Assembly: GCF_019799905.1 (NCBI RefSeq)
Contig: NZ_JABGCI010000002.1
Span: 1 to 64,000, forward strand
Length of the DNA stretch: 64,000 nt
Direction of reading: 5' to 3'
DNA from: Trujillonella endophytica
GTDB taxonomy: Bacteria > Actinomycetota > Actinomycetes > Mycobacteriales > Geodermatophilaceae
Below are positions 1 through 7,568 of this stretch, in pieces (positions within the stretch are counted from its first letter, which is position 1; every line of letters starts with the position of its first letter). Below the pieces are notes generated by a model, which was not told where the DNA came from, ran no database searches, and was given only the letters and a program-made list of their open reading frames with translations. The position numbers were made by a program, and so were the translations under genes.

Positions 1-69
1 AAGGTCATGGGCGGCAACCTGAACAAGCTCTTCGGCTTCGCGGCCGACGACAAGGTCATCGCCGCCTGA
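1..69 (+). CDS. Amidohydrolase-like protein, C-terminal end only
   Basis: The window opens inside a reading frame that ends at TGA 67-69. The 22 visible residues contain MGGNLNKLFGF, which resembles the closing helix of TIM-barrel amidohydrolases of the Amidohydro_2 type (usual form GGNAxRLFG). No catalytic residues are visible, so the family call is an inference from this tail alone. Confidence 0.4.
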   Translation, partial: KVMGGNLNKLFGFAADDKVIAA

Positions 70-110
70 ACCCGGGCCCCCTCCGGGCCCGCACCGCACT
101 GACGACCTGA

Positions 111-148
111 GGCGCCGGCCGGACGAGCTCGACCGTCCGGCCGGCGCC
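111..148. terminator. Strong GC hairpin after the amidohydrolase-like gene
   Basis: Perfect 15-bp inverted repeat (111-125 and 134-148) with an 8-base loop, about 40 bases after the stop at 69. There is no T-tract, as is common in high-GC actinobacteria. A smaller GGGCCC/GGGCCC hairpin lies just before it (75-90). The rest of 149-295 holds no recognisable gene. Confidence 0.55.
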
Positions 149-295
149 CGGCGGGACGTGAGCCGCGGCTGTCGCCACGCCGATCCCGTCAACCTGCGCG
201 CGGTCCACGACGTCGACGGGTGGCCATCGAGGACGTTGTCCGGGCCAAGGCGTCGGCCGTGGGCAGCTGACCGACCAACAGGAGCTCGCACCCCG

Positions 296-1756
296 ATGAC
301 GCGCAGAGCAGTGATCGCCACCGCCACTCGGAGCGTCCCACCCGCCCGCACATGGCCATGGCTCCTGTTCGTCGGCACCGGCGCGTTCGTCGTGTCGCTC
401 TCCCATTCCCTGCTGATCCCTGTCCTCGCCCTCCTGCCGGCTGAACTCGACACATCGGTCGACACGGTGCAATGGCTGCTCACCTCGACGCTTCTCGTCG
501 CGGCGGTCTCCGTGCCGCTCCTGGGCCGACTGGGTGACATGTTCGGACGTCGGCGGATGCTCCTCGTCGCCGTCGGGGCGCTGATCGTCGGCTCGCTCGT
601 CATAGCGATCACCGACAACGTGCCGCTGCTGATCGTCGGGCGGGCCATCCAGGGTGTCGCCGCCGCCACCATCCCGTTGGGCATCAGCCTGCTGGGCGCC
701 CTGCTCCCCCGCGAACGAGCAGGCACGGCCATCGCTGCTGTCAGCGCGATGCTCGGCGTCGGCGGGGTCCTCGGGTTGCCCTTCTCCGGCGTCGTGGCGG
801 AGATCTTCGACTTCCACATGCTCTTCTGGATCAGCGCCGTAGCCGCCTGCGTCGCCTTCGCCGGTATCGCACTGGTCGTGCCAGAGGCCCCCAGCCACAG
901 CGCCGGACGCGTCGACCTGCTCGGCGCCCTCCTCCTGGCCGGCGTCCTGGTCTCGCTGCTCCTGCCGCTCGCCCAGGGGAGCGACTGGGGCTGGAGTTCA
1001 CCTCCGGTCGTCCTGCTGCTCGTGCAGGCTGCTGTGCTCCTGCTCCTCTTCGGCTGGTGGCAGTCGCGCGCGACCAACCCGCTCGTCGACCTGGCGACGC
1101 TGAGGCGGCGGCCGTTGATGCTGACCAACACAGCCGCGTTCTTCTTCGGCTTCGCACTGTTCGCCTCCCTCATCGGGACGGCGCCCTACGTGCAGGCACC
1201 GGTATCCAGCGGCTACGGCTTCGGTTCGTCGATGGTCACTGCCGGGTTGGTGATGCTCCCGAGCGGTTGCTGCATGCTCGTGCTCGCCCCCGTCGCCGCG
1301 CGACTGATCGCCTGGCGCGGGGCCCCGCAGGTCCTGGCACTCGGCGGCATCGTCGTAGCCCTGGGCTGGGTCGTTCGCATCACGGTCACCGGTGCGCTCT
1401 GGCACGTCGTCCTGGGGGCCACAGTCGTAGGTGTGGGCACGGGCATCGGCTATGCGGCCCTGCCGGCGCTCATCAACAGACACGCGCCGGACGACGAGAC
1501 CTCCGCCGCCAATGGGCTGAACATGCTCGCCCGAATGGTCGGCAGCGCTGTGGCCAGTGCCGTCGGCGGCAGCATCCTGGCGGCGTACACCATGACGCTG
1601 GGCACCACACCCTTCCCCTCGCTGACCGCCTACCGCGTCCTGTTCGCCATCTGCACGGCCGCAGCCCTCCTCGCGGCTGTCGCGGCGCTCCTCATCCCTT
1701 CCGGCGAGAGGCGGGCCCACGGTGTGGGCGGGCGGCCACCGCGTTCCGTCCGTTAG
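296..1756 (+). CDS. MFS transporter, DHA2-type drug/metabolite exporter
   Basis: 486-residue integral membrane protein with many hydrophobic segments, consistent with a 14-TM DHA2 proton antiporter. The MFS motif A loop GRLGDMFGRRRM lies near residues 70-81 between TM2 and TM3. An open frame exists upstream to 158, but ATG 296 is preferred because it has an AGGAG at 280-284 and begins just before TM1. It sits next to a decayed integrase and tRNA-Ala(GGC), so it may have come with a mobile element, though no cargo boundary is visible. The substrate cannot be deduced. Drug export is the usual annotation for the family, not evidence. Confidence 0.85.
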   Translation: MTRRAVIATATRSVPPARTWPWLLFVGTGAFVVSLSHSLLIPVLALLPAELDTSVDTVQWLLTSTLLVAAVSVPLLGRLGDMFGRRRMLLVAVGALIVGSLVIAITDNVPLLIVGRAIQGVAAATIPLGISLLGALLPRERAGTAIAAVSAMLGVGGVLGLPFSGVVAEIFDFHMLFWISAVAACVAFAGIALVVPEAPSHSAGRVDLLGALLLAGVLVSLLLPLAQGSDWGWSSPPVVLLLVQAAVLLLLFGWWQSRATNPLVDLATLRRRPLMLTNTAAFFFGFALFASLIGTAPYVQAPVSSGYGFGSSMVTAGLVMLPSGCCMLVLAPVAARLIAWRGAPQVLALGGIVVALGWVVRITVTGALWHVVLGATVVGVGTGIGYAALPALINRHAPDDETSAANGLNMLARMVGSAVASAVGGSILAAYTMTLGTTPFPSLTAYRVLFAICTAAALLAAVAALLIPSGERRAHGVGGRPPRSVR

Positions 1757-1934
1757 GCCCTGTCCGCGCCTCAATACTCGGCGGCGCAAGTCAGGGCACC
1801 GTGCTCGGTGACCTCAAGCTCGCCGCGTGCCCCCGGACCAACAGGAGGCTCACTGGGATCTCGGATCGGATGAGTTGCAGGTGCGCGTCAGCACAGGGCA
1901 GGCGAAGCCCGTCCTCCAGTTCTTGCCCGGTAGG

Positions 1935-2030
1935 TCAGGCGGCCGGGTCGAGGACCACGGTGTGGCCGAGGCGTTCCAGTTTGGCCGAGGCGTTCCAGTT
2001 GGGCGATCAGCCGGCTGAGTGTGCGCCTCC
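1935..2030 (-). pseudogene. Possible transposase C-terminal remnant
   Basis: Read on the minus strand, this stretch encodes TLSRLIAQLERLG. If one copy of the 19-bp duplication (1963-2000) is removed, the frame continues as HTVVLDPAA and a stop at 1935-1937. Short tails of this form close some IS110-like transposases. No DDE/DEDD or Ser motif remains, so the identity is weak. It abuts the 5' edge of the integrase remnant, as expected for a patchwork of decayed mobile DNA. Confidence 0.25.
1963..2000. repeat. Perfect tandem duplication of 19 bp
   Basis: The unit TGGCCGAGGCGTTCCAGTT occurs twice head to tail (1963-1981 and 1982-2000) with no mismatch. It shifts the frame of the transposase-like tail on the minus strand. 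Absence of divergence suggests a recent slippage event in non-functional DNA. Confidence 0.9.
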
Positions 2031-2835
2031 TCGTAGGACGCTGGAGCGCTACGAGTCCGCCGTCCGGCGTCACCTCGTTCCGGGCATCGGTCGGCACCGT
2101 CTCGACCGGCTCCGTCCCGAGCACCCGGACCAGCTCTACACGGCGCTGCCCGATGCCGGCTACTCCCCCGCCTCGGTGCTCCGCCACCACCGGATCCTGT
2201 CCCGCGCCCTCACCGTCGCCGTCCAACGTGGCCACGTCTCCCGCAACGTCGCCGCGCTCGTGGACCCGCCCGCCCAGAAGGCCAGCGACGTCGCCACCGC
2301 CCTCGACCTCGGGGAGGCGCGCGCCGTCCTGGCGGCCGCCGCGCACGTCCGCAACTCCGCCCGTTGGACCGTTGCGCTGGCGCTGGGCCTCCGGCAGTCC
2401 GAGGCGCTGGCGCTGCATGGAAGGACATCGACCTGCTCACCGGCACGCTGACGGTCCGGCGCAGCATCCACCGGGTCCGGGGCGGCGGGCTGATCTACGA
2501 GGAGGCCAAGACCCGCCGCAGCCAGCGCACGCTCGCCCTGCCGACGGGGACCTCGTCTTCGCCCAGCCCAACGGCCGGCCGATGGACGAGAAGACCGACT
2601 ACGACGACTGGGCCCGTCTGCTGCAGTCCGCCGACGTCCGCCACGTCCGGCTGCACGACGGGCGGCACACCGCCGCGACCCTGCTGCTCAGCGAGGACGT
2701 CCGCCCGCGGGTCGTCATGGAGCTGCTGGGCCGCAGTCAGATGCGCACGACGATGGACATCTACAGCCACGTCATGCCGGCCCTGGCCCGTGAAGCCGCC
2801 GACCGGATGAGCAACCTGCTGCTGCCAGGTGAGGG
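2026..2835 (+). pseudogene. Decayed tyrosine recombinase (phage-type integrase)
   Basis: Three plus frames must be joined to read an integrase. The first (to about 2418) carries the core-binding domain (ERYESAVRRHLVPGIG) and the first catalytic Arg (LGLRQSEAL). A one-base loss near 2418 moves the frame to WKDIDLLTGTLTVRRS. A second break near 2545, with about 30 residues apparently missing, moves it to DGDLVFAQPNG, followed by LHDGRHTAATLLL (His-x-x-Arg) and MDIYSHV with the nucleophilic Tyr. The N-terminal arm-binding domain is also missing. The frame then runs through the tRNA to 3025, which is not real coding. Catalytic residues survive, but the gene cannot make an intact enzyme. Confidence 0.85.
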
Positions 2836-2879
2836 TGGACGAGCTGCAACCACAACTGCAACCAGAGACGACACAGGCC

Positions 2880-2897
2880 GTTCCCCCGAAGGGGAAC
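2880..2897 (-). terminator. Hairpin downstream of tRNA-Ala
   Basis: Perfect 7-bp stem (GTTCCCC/GGGGAAC) closed by the tetraloop CGAA, 17 bases past the tRNA 3' end in the tRNA's direction. It probably ends the tRNA transcript. It could alternatively be part of the attachment region of the integrated element. Confidence 0.5.
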
Positions 2898-2913
2898 GTC
2901 CTGATCAGTCGGG

Positions 2914-2986
2914 TGGAGCTGAGGGGACTCGAACCCCTGACCCCCACACTGCCAGTGTGGTGCGCTACCAGCTGCGCCACAGCCCC
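2914..2986 (-). tRNA. tRNA-Ala(GGC)
   Basis: 73 nt without an encoded CCA. The acceptor stem GGGGCTG/CAGCTCC contains the G3:U70 wobble pair that marks alanine tRNAs. The anticodon stem CCACA/TGTGG encloses the loop CTGGCAG with anticodon GGC. The T-arm GGGGTTCGAGTCCCC is intact. It lies immediately downstream of the decayed integrase, so it is the likely attB of that element. Confidence 0.96.
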
Positions 2987-3078
2987 GTTCCCGGCCCCGG
3001 TCGAGTGCCCCCGAGCCGTCGGTAACTGTACATCCCCTGCCGGGGGTGGCCGGGGAGGGGGTGGGGCGCGGCGAGGCG

Positions 3079-3492
3079 TCAGACCTGCTTGAGCTGGGCG
3101 ATGCGCAGGTGGTTGCCGAAGGGATCGCGCAGGCCGAAGTCGATGCCGTAGGGCTGGTCCACGGGCTCCTCGGTGATCTCCACGCCCTTCTCCCTGAGCT
3201 CGGCGTGGGTGCGGTGGGCGTCGTCGCAGGCGAGGAAGAGGTGGCCACCGGCCACGCCCTTGCTGATCGCCGAGCGCACCTCGGCGGCGGTCTCCTCGCT
3301 CATGGACGGCGGCCCCGGCCGCTCGAGCAGGACCTGGCGGTCCGGCTGCCCGGGTGGGACGACGGTCAGCCACCGCATGGGGCCGAACTGCATGTCGCTG
3401 TGGACCTGGAAGCCGAGCTTGCCGACGTAGAAGTCGAGCGCCTGGTCCTGGTCGGGCACGTAGATCTGACTGATGGTGATCCCGGTCAACAT
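3079..3492 (-). CDS. VOC-superfamily (glyoxalase/dioxygenase fold) protein
   Basis: 137 residues with two beta-alpha-beta-beta-beta halves typical of vicinal oxygen chelate proteins: ITISQIYVPDQDQALDFYVGKLGF at the start and DFGLRDPFGNHLRIAQ at the end. ATG 3492 is chosen because it begins the first beta strand and lies 20 bases after the AraC stop; the open frame extends further upstream into that gene. It is downstream of and collinear with an AraC regulator, a recurrent actinobacterial pair. The ligand and reaction are unknown; glyoxalase I, antibiotic binding and ring-cleaving dioxygenase are all possible within the fold. Confidence 0.8.
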   Translation of the reverse strand: MLTGITISQIYVPDQDQALDFYVGKLGFQVHSDMQFGPMRWLTVVPPGQPDRQVLLERPGPPSMSEETAAEVRSAISKGVAGGHLFLACDDAHRTHAELREKGVEITEEPVDQPYGIDFGLRDPFGNHLRIAQLKQV

Positions 3493-3512
3493 GCCGTCGA
3501 CGCTAGGGACCG

Positions 3513-3926
3513 TCAACGCGGCGGCGCTTCTCCGAAACTGCTCGGTCGCAGCCACGCCATGGCGAAGCAGGACGGCGCCGGCGGGAGCGGCCCGCGGCGC
3601 CGGTGGGCGCTCGGCGACTCCCCCACCACCTCGCGGAAGACCCGGCTGGACGTGCCGAGGCTGCTGAAGCCGACCGCCATGCAGATGTCGGTCACCGTCC
3701 GGTCGGTCGTCCGCAGCAGGAACATGGCGCGTTCCACCCGCCGCCGCTGCAGGTAGCGGTGCGGCGTCTCGCCGAAGGTGGCCCGGAAGGTGCGGATGAA
3801 GTGCGCCTCGGACACGTGCGCCACGGCGGCCAGGGTCGGGACGTCGAGGGGCTCGGCGTAGGCGCGGTCCATGGCGTCCCGGGCGCGCAGCATCCGCCGG
3901 TTGGTGTCCTCGGCGGCGCTGCCCAC
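3513..3926 (-). CDS. AraC-family transcriptional regulator (DNA-binding domain only)
   Basis: 137 residues consisting almost only of the AraC double helix-turn-helix: VPTLAAVAHVSEAHFIRTFRATFGETPHRYLQRRRVERA followed by TVTDICMAVGFSSLGTSSRVFREVVGESP. The usual N-terminal cupin or sensing domain is absent. Such short AraC proteins paired with a VOC gene are common in actinobacteria, where the VOC protein may act as the effector or the controlled target (inference). The start is GTG at 3926. It probably shares a transcript with the VOC gene. Confidence 0.85.
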   Translation of the reverse strand: MGSAAEDTNRRMLRARDAMDRAYAEPLDVPTLAAVAHVSEAHFIRTFRATFGETPHRYLQRRRVERAMFLLRTTDRTVTDICMAVGFSSLGTSSRVFREVVGESPSAHRRRGPLPPAPSCFAMAWLRPSSFGEAPPR

Positions 3927-3966
3927 GGCCCCATCCCAGCAGAGCCGTGTCCGGGCAGGAGCGGGG

Positions 3967-4746
3967 TCAGCCGACCTCGACGCCCCGCTCGGCCAGCCAG
4001 TCGACCGGGTCCACCCGCCGGCCGTTCATCCCGCCCTCGTGTACCTCGAAGTGCAGGTGCGGGCCGGTGGACTGACCGCGGTTCCCCAGCAGCGCGATGG
4101 TGTCGCCGGCGTCCACGTAGTCGCCGACGTCGACCAGGATCTCGTCCATGTGGCCGTAGACGGTGACGTCGCCGTTCTCGTGGAGGATGTAGACGGCCAG
4201 GCCGAACCCGCTGGCCGAGCCGGCGCGCAGCACCACGCCGTCGGCCGCGGCGTACTCCGGCGTGTGCATCGGGGCGGCGAGGTCGATGCCGTAGTGGAAG
4301 GTCCCCCAGCGGGAGCCGTAGCCGCTGGTGAAGCGGGCCCCGGCCACCGGCAGCACGGTCTTGGGCCGGGCGGCCTCGGCCGCGGCGGCCGCAGCCGCCT
4401 CCTCGGCCTCGGCGGCGGCCGCAGCCGCCTCGGCGCGGGCCGCGCGCGTGGCCGCGACGTCCTGCAGGCGCGCCTGGGCCTCGGCCTCGGTGATGGAGGC
4501 CATCGGCATGACCTCCTGCGCCTCGTCCACGATCCCCAGCTCCTGCTGGGCGGCCAGCACGCTGGTGGACTCGGCGGCGGCCTCGGGGGCACCGCCGACG
4601 CCCATGACCGCGGCCCCCACGCCGCCGGCGACCAGCGCGCCCAGCAGGGCCGCGCCCCGCTGGGCACGGAAGCCGCGGCGGGACCCGGCGGAGACGGCGC
4701 GGTGCGAGCCGGTGACGGGGCCGCTCGCGCGGGGGGTGCTGCGCAT
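3967..4746 (-). CDS. Secreted M23-family peptidase (LytM-type murein endopeptidase)
   Basis: 259 residues. An N-terminal basic and hydrophobic segment (AALLGALVAGGVGAAVMGVGG, about residues 29-49) is a signal peptide or anchor. An Ala/Glu-rich segment (about 85-125) should form a coiled coil. The C-terminal lysostaphin-type domain has the zinc ligands in FHYGIDLAAP (H and D) and GPHLHFEVH (HxH), with a further His in YGHMD. It should cut peptidoglycan cross-bridges outside the membrane. ATG 4746 has a GGAG nearby; the frame upstream to 4878 has no signal-like start. The long untranslated leader suggests RNA-level control. Confidence 0.88.
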   Translation of the reverse strand: MRSTPRASGPVTGSHRAVSAGSRRGFRAQRGAALLGALVAGGVGAAVMGVGGAPEAAAESTSVLAAQQELGIVDEAQEVMPMASITEAEAQARLQDVAATRAARAEAAAAAAEAEEAAAAAAAEAARPKTVLPVAGARFTSGYGSRWGTFHYGIDLAAPMHTPEYAAADGVVLRAGSASGFGLAVYILHENGDVTVYGHMDEILVDVGDYVDAGDTIALLGNRGQSTGPHLHFEVHEGGMNGRRVDPVDWLAERGVEVG

Positions 4747-4899
4747 GTACCTGCCTGCTCCGAGGGGGAAGAGCCCGGGGGGGCGGATCTGGCCGGGGTC
4801 ATGGAAACATCGCGTGACCGATTCGTGACCCCCTACGCGGCGTGTTCGCCGGGACACGCGGTGTGTGATGTCCCGCACGTCCCACCCGTTGCAGTCCGG

Positions 4900-5070
4900 T
4901 CACGACGCGACCCCGACGGAACCGCTCGGACCGCCGGGGAGTTTGACTGTCCGCGGGGTTGGGCATGGAAGCCTTCCCGGCGTGAAACCAGCGCGCCGGT
5001 CCGACGGGCCACGTCGGGCCGCCGTCCCGCCGGTGACCGGGAGCAACCCCACCGTCCACGGAGTGGACAG
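4900..5070 (-). promoter_or_regulatory. Structured leader of the M23 gene, candidate c-di-AMP (ydaO/yuaA) riboswitch
   Basis: No gene lies in 4747-5214. On the minus strand the region carries several stems (for example GTCCAC/GTGGAC at 5054-5068) and the segment AACCCCGCGGACAGTCAAAC around 4940-4960. That resembles the conserved 3' part of ydaO RNAs (CCGACAGCTAACC-like). Actinobacterial ydaO riboswitches are known to sit upstream of Rpf, NlpC/P60 and M23 cell-wall hydrolase genes, which fits the position. The fit was judged by eye; boundaries are approximate and other structured leaders are possible. Confidence 0.4.
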
Positions 5071-5089
5071 CGGCTGCGCCCGGAACCGA

Positions 5090-5112
5090 TGATCAGCCTT
5101 CCCCGCTGATCA
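5090..5112. repeat. Short perfect inverted repeat in the divergent intergenic region
   Basis: TGATCAGC at 5090-5097 and its complement at 5105-5112 around a 7-base centre. It lies between the M23 leader and the polyol operon start at 5215 and could be an operator for either, or a stem at the 5' end of the M23 leader RNA. Confidence 0.4.
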
Positions 5113-5214
5113 GCTGTGCGCCGCCTCGGTGCACGGCACCGCCTGCGGGACCGCCCACCCGGTGGACCCAACTGGAGGTCATCGCACCGACGAGAGTGAA
5201 GGAACCGATGCCGC

Positions 5215-6762
5215 ATGACGACGCCGGAGCGCTCCCTCCGCTCGCCGGCCCCCGCCGGCAGCGCCCCCTGTCCCACCGCCCCGGCAGTCGCGCCGCTCCG
5301 CCCGCTCTCCGACGAGACCCTGGTGCTGCACGGTGAGCACCTCACGGTCCCGACCTACGACCGGACCGCGCTGACCCCGGCGGTCGTGCACCTCAGCGTC
5401 GGCGGCTTCCACCGCGCGCACCAGCTCACCTACTTCGACGACCTGGCCCAGCTCCGCATCTCCCAGGGCTGGGGCGTCGTCGGGGTCGGGCTGCGGCACC
5501 GCGCCATGCAGGACGCGCTCGCTCCGCAGGACCACCTCTACACGGTCGTCGAGCGCAGCCCGGACGGCGAGCGCGCCCGCGTCGTCGGGGTCATGACCGA
5601 CTACCTGTTCGCCCCCGACGCCCCGGGCGCGGTGCTCGACCGGCTCACCGACCCGCGCACGCGGATGGTGACGATGACCATCACCGGCGCCGGCTACCCC
5701 CTGGACCCGCACAGCGGCGCCCTCGACCTCTCCTGCCCGGACGTGCAGCGCGACCTCGCCTCCCCGGACCGGCCGAGCACGGCCGTCGGCTACATCGTCG
5801 AGGCGCTGGACCGTCGCCGGCGGGCCGGCACGGCGCCGTTCACCGTCGTCTCCTGCGACAACATGCACCGCAACGGCGACGCCACGCGCGCCGCCGTGGT
5901 CGGGCTGGCCCGGCAGCGCGACGAGGTGCTCGCCCGCTGGATCACCGACCGGGTCAGCTTCCCCAGCAGCATGGTCGACCGGATCACGCCGCAGACCACC
6001 GACGAGGAGCGCGCCGCGGTGGCGCACCGCTACGGCGTCGACGACCGGTGGCCGGTGATCACCGAGCCGTTCTCCCAGTGGTTCATCGAGGACGACTTCT
6101 GCAACGGCCGCCCCCCGCTCGACGCGGTCGGTGTCCGCTTCGTGCCCGACGTCGCCCCGTACGAGCTCATGAAGACCCGGCTGCTCAACGCCAGCCACTC
6201 GGCCCTCGGCTACCTGGGGACGCTCGCCGGGTACGGCGAGATCGACGAGCTGATGGGTGACCGGGTGTTCGCCGCCTACGCGGCCCGGCTCATGGACGCC
6301 GAGGTGACCCCGCTGCTCCCCCAGCCCCCGGGCGTCGACCTCGACGAGTACAAGGCCGTCCTGCTCCAGCGCTTCGCCAACCCGGCCATCGGCGACCGGC
6401 TGCACCGGCTGTGCCGGCGCGGCTCGACGAAGATGGCGCACCACCTCCTGCCCTCGCTGCACGAGTCGCTGGCCCGCGGGAGCCGTCCCGTCCTCCTCAC
6501 GCTGGCCGTGGCCGGCTGGATCCGCTACCTGCAGCTGCACGACGCGGTGGAGGACGAGCGCGGCACGGAGCTGCAGGCGCTGGCCCGTGCCGCGGGGAGC
6601 GACCCGCGGCCCGTGCTCGCGGTGCGGTCGGTGTTCGGCGACCTGGCCGACGACGCCGGCCTCGTGGCCGACCTCGAGTCGGCTCTCGGGGCCCTGGTCC
6701 GCGACGGCGTCCGCCCGACCGTGGCCGCGGCCGTGCGCCGGTCGCGGGCGGTGGCCCGGTGA
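5215..6762 (+). CDS. Mannitol dehydrogenase-family polyol oxidoreductase
   Basis: 515 residues, typical of the long-chain mannitol 2-dehydrogenase / fructuronate reductase family. The Rossmann start is VVHLSVGGFHRAHQ (about residues 58-71) and the catalytic K-x4-N-x2-H signature is KTRLLNASH at about residues 320-328. It should interconvert a ketose or keto-acid (or its phosphate) and a polyol with NAD(P). It is the first gene of a four-gene cluster and its stop overlaps the GTG of a HAD phosphatase. In Acinetobacter, mannitol-1-phosphate dehydrogenase is fused to a HAD phosphatase, so this pair may make a free polyol (inference). The first 25 residues are a low-complexity Ala/Pro-rich tail. 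A GAAGGA lies just upstream of ATG 5215. Confidence 0.85.
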   Translation: MTTPERSLRSPAPAGSAPCPTAPAVAPLRPLSDETLVLHGEHLTVPTYDRTALTPAVVHLSVGGFHRAHQLTYFDDLAQLRISQGWGVVGVGLRHRAMQDALAPQDHLYTVVERSPDGERARVVGVMTDYLFAPDAPGAVLDRLTDPRTRMVTMTITGAGYPLDPHSGALDLSCPDVQRDLASPDRPSTAVGYIVEALDRRRRAGTAPFTVVSCDNMHRNGDATRAAVVGLARQRDEVLARWITDRVSFPSSMVDRITPQTTDEERAAVAHRYGVDDRWPVITEPFSQWFIEDDFCNGRPPLDAVGVRFVPDVAPYELMKTRLLNASHSALGYLGTLAGYGEIDELMGDRVFAAYAARLMDAEVTPLLPQPPGVDLDEYKAVLLQRFANPAIGDRLHRLCRRGSTKMAHHLLPSLHESLARGSRPVLLTLAVAGWIRYLQLHDAVEDERGTELQALARAAGSDPRPVLAVRSVFGDLADDAGLVADLESALGALVRDGVRPTVAAAVRRSRAVAR

Positions 6763-7568
6763 CCGCACCCTCCCCCACGACCTCGCTGCCGACCGAGGTC
6801 GTCGCGGGTCTCGAGGCGCTGCTCTGCGACGCCGACGGCAACCTGTTCCCCAGCGAGGAGCCGGCGTTCGTCGCCTCCGCCGAGGTCACCAACCGCTTCC
6901 TCGCCGAGCTCGGCTCCGACCGGCGGTTCACCGCCGAGGAGCTGCGCCTGGCCACCACCGGCATGAACTTCCGGACGACGTCGCGCCGGCTGGCCACCGA
7001 GGCCGGCTCCCCCGACGCCGACATCGAGCCCTGGGTCGCCGAGGAGAAGCGGGCCGTGACCGCGTACCTCGGAGAGGTGCTGCGGCCGCACGAGGAGACC
7101 ACCGCCGCCGTCACCGAGCTGGCCGCCCACCTGCGCCCCGCCGTCGTGAGCTCCAGCGCGCTGACCCGCCTGGACGCCTGCTTCCGGGCGACGGGCCTGG
7201 CCGGGGTGCTGCCGCCCGAGGTGCGCTACAGCGCGGAGGACTCGCTCCCGGTCCCCACGAGCAAGCCCGACCCGGCCGTCTACCTGCACGCGTGCGCGCA
7301 GCTGGGCGTCGAGCCGGCCGCGGGCCTGGCCGTCGAGGACTCGGTGGCCGGGACCCTGTCGGCCGTGCGGGCCGGCTGCCCCACGGTCGGCAACCTGTTG
7401 TTCGTCCCCGACGCCGAGCGCGAGGAGCGGGCCGCCGCCCTGCGCGAGGCCGGGGCACTGGCCGTCGTCGGCTCCTGGCGGGAGCTCGCCGACCTGTTGC
7501 TGCCGGTGCTGACCCGACGTGGCCCCGGCAGCGAGCAGGGCCAAGACCTCCCGGGAGGGAAGCCGTGA
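6759..7568 (+). CDS. HAD-superfamily phosphatase
   Basis: 269 residues. The HAD motifs are visible in order: motif I LLCDADGN (nucleophile and acid/base Asp, with Asn instead of the usual Thr after DxDG), motif II VVSSS, motif III Lys in TSKPDP, motif IV LAVEDSVAG. It therefore belongs to the beta-phosphoglucomutase-like branch. Start GTG 6759 overlaps the preceding TGA (GTGA), implying coupled translation. Given its neighbours, the substrate may be a polyol phosphate or a related sugar phosphate. Its own stop overlaps the start of the transferase gene in the same way. Confidence 0.85.
   Translation: MTAPSPTTSLPTEVVAGLEALLCDADGNLFPSEEPAFVASAEVTNRFLAELGSDRRFTAEELRLATTGMNFRTTSRRLATEAGSPDADIEPWVAEEKRAVTAYLGEVLRPHEETTAAVTELAAHLRPAVVSSSALTRLDACFRATGLAGVLPPEVRYSAEDSLPVPTSKPDPAVYLHACAQLGVEPAAGLAVEDSVAGTLSAVRAGCPTVGNLLFVPDAEREERAAALREAGALAVVGSWRELADLLLPVLTRRGPGSEQGQDLPGGKP

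Noticed and set aside
158..295. Upstream start for the MFS gene at 158
   Set aside because: The added residues are Arg/Pro-rich, precede TM1 without resemblance to an MFS terminus, and lack a ribosome site; ATG 296 has one.
2836..3025. Apparent C-terminal extension of the integrase (EGTRTPDPHTASVVRYQLRHSP)
   Set aside because: This peptide is simply the translated complement of tRNA-Ala; the integrase is a pseudogene and the segment is not coding.
5179..6768. Long minus-strand open frame (529 codons) opposite the polyol dehydrogenase
   Set aside because: The encoded protein is low-complexity (rich in Arg, Gly, Val, His), without any domain; it is the antisense shadow of a clear dehydrogenase gene, as happens throughout this high-GC window.
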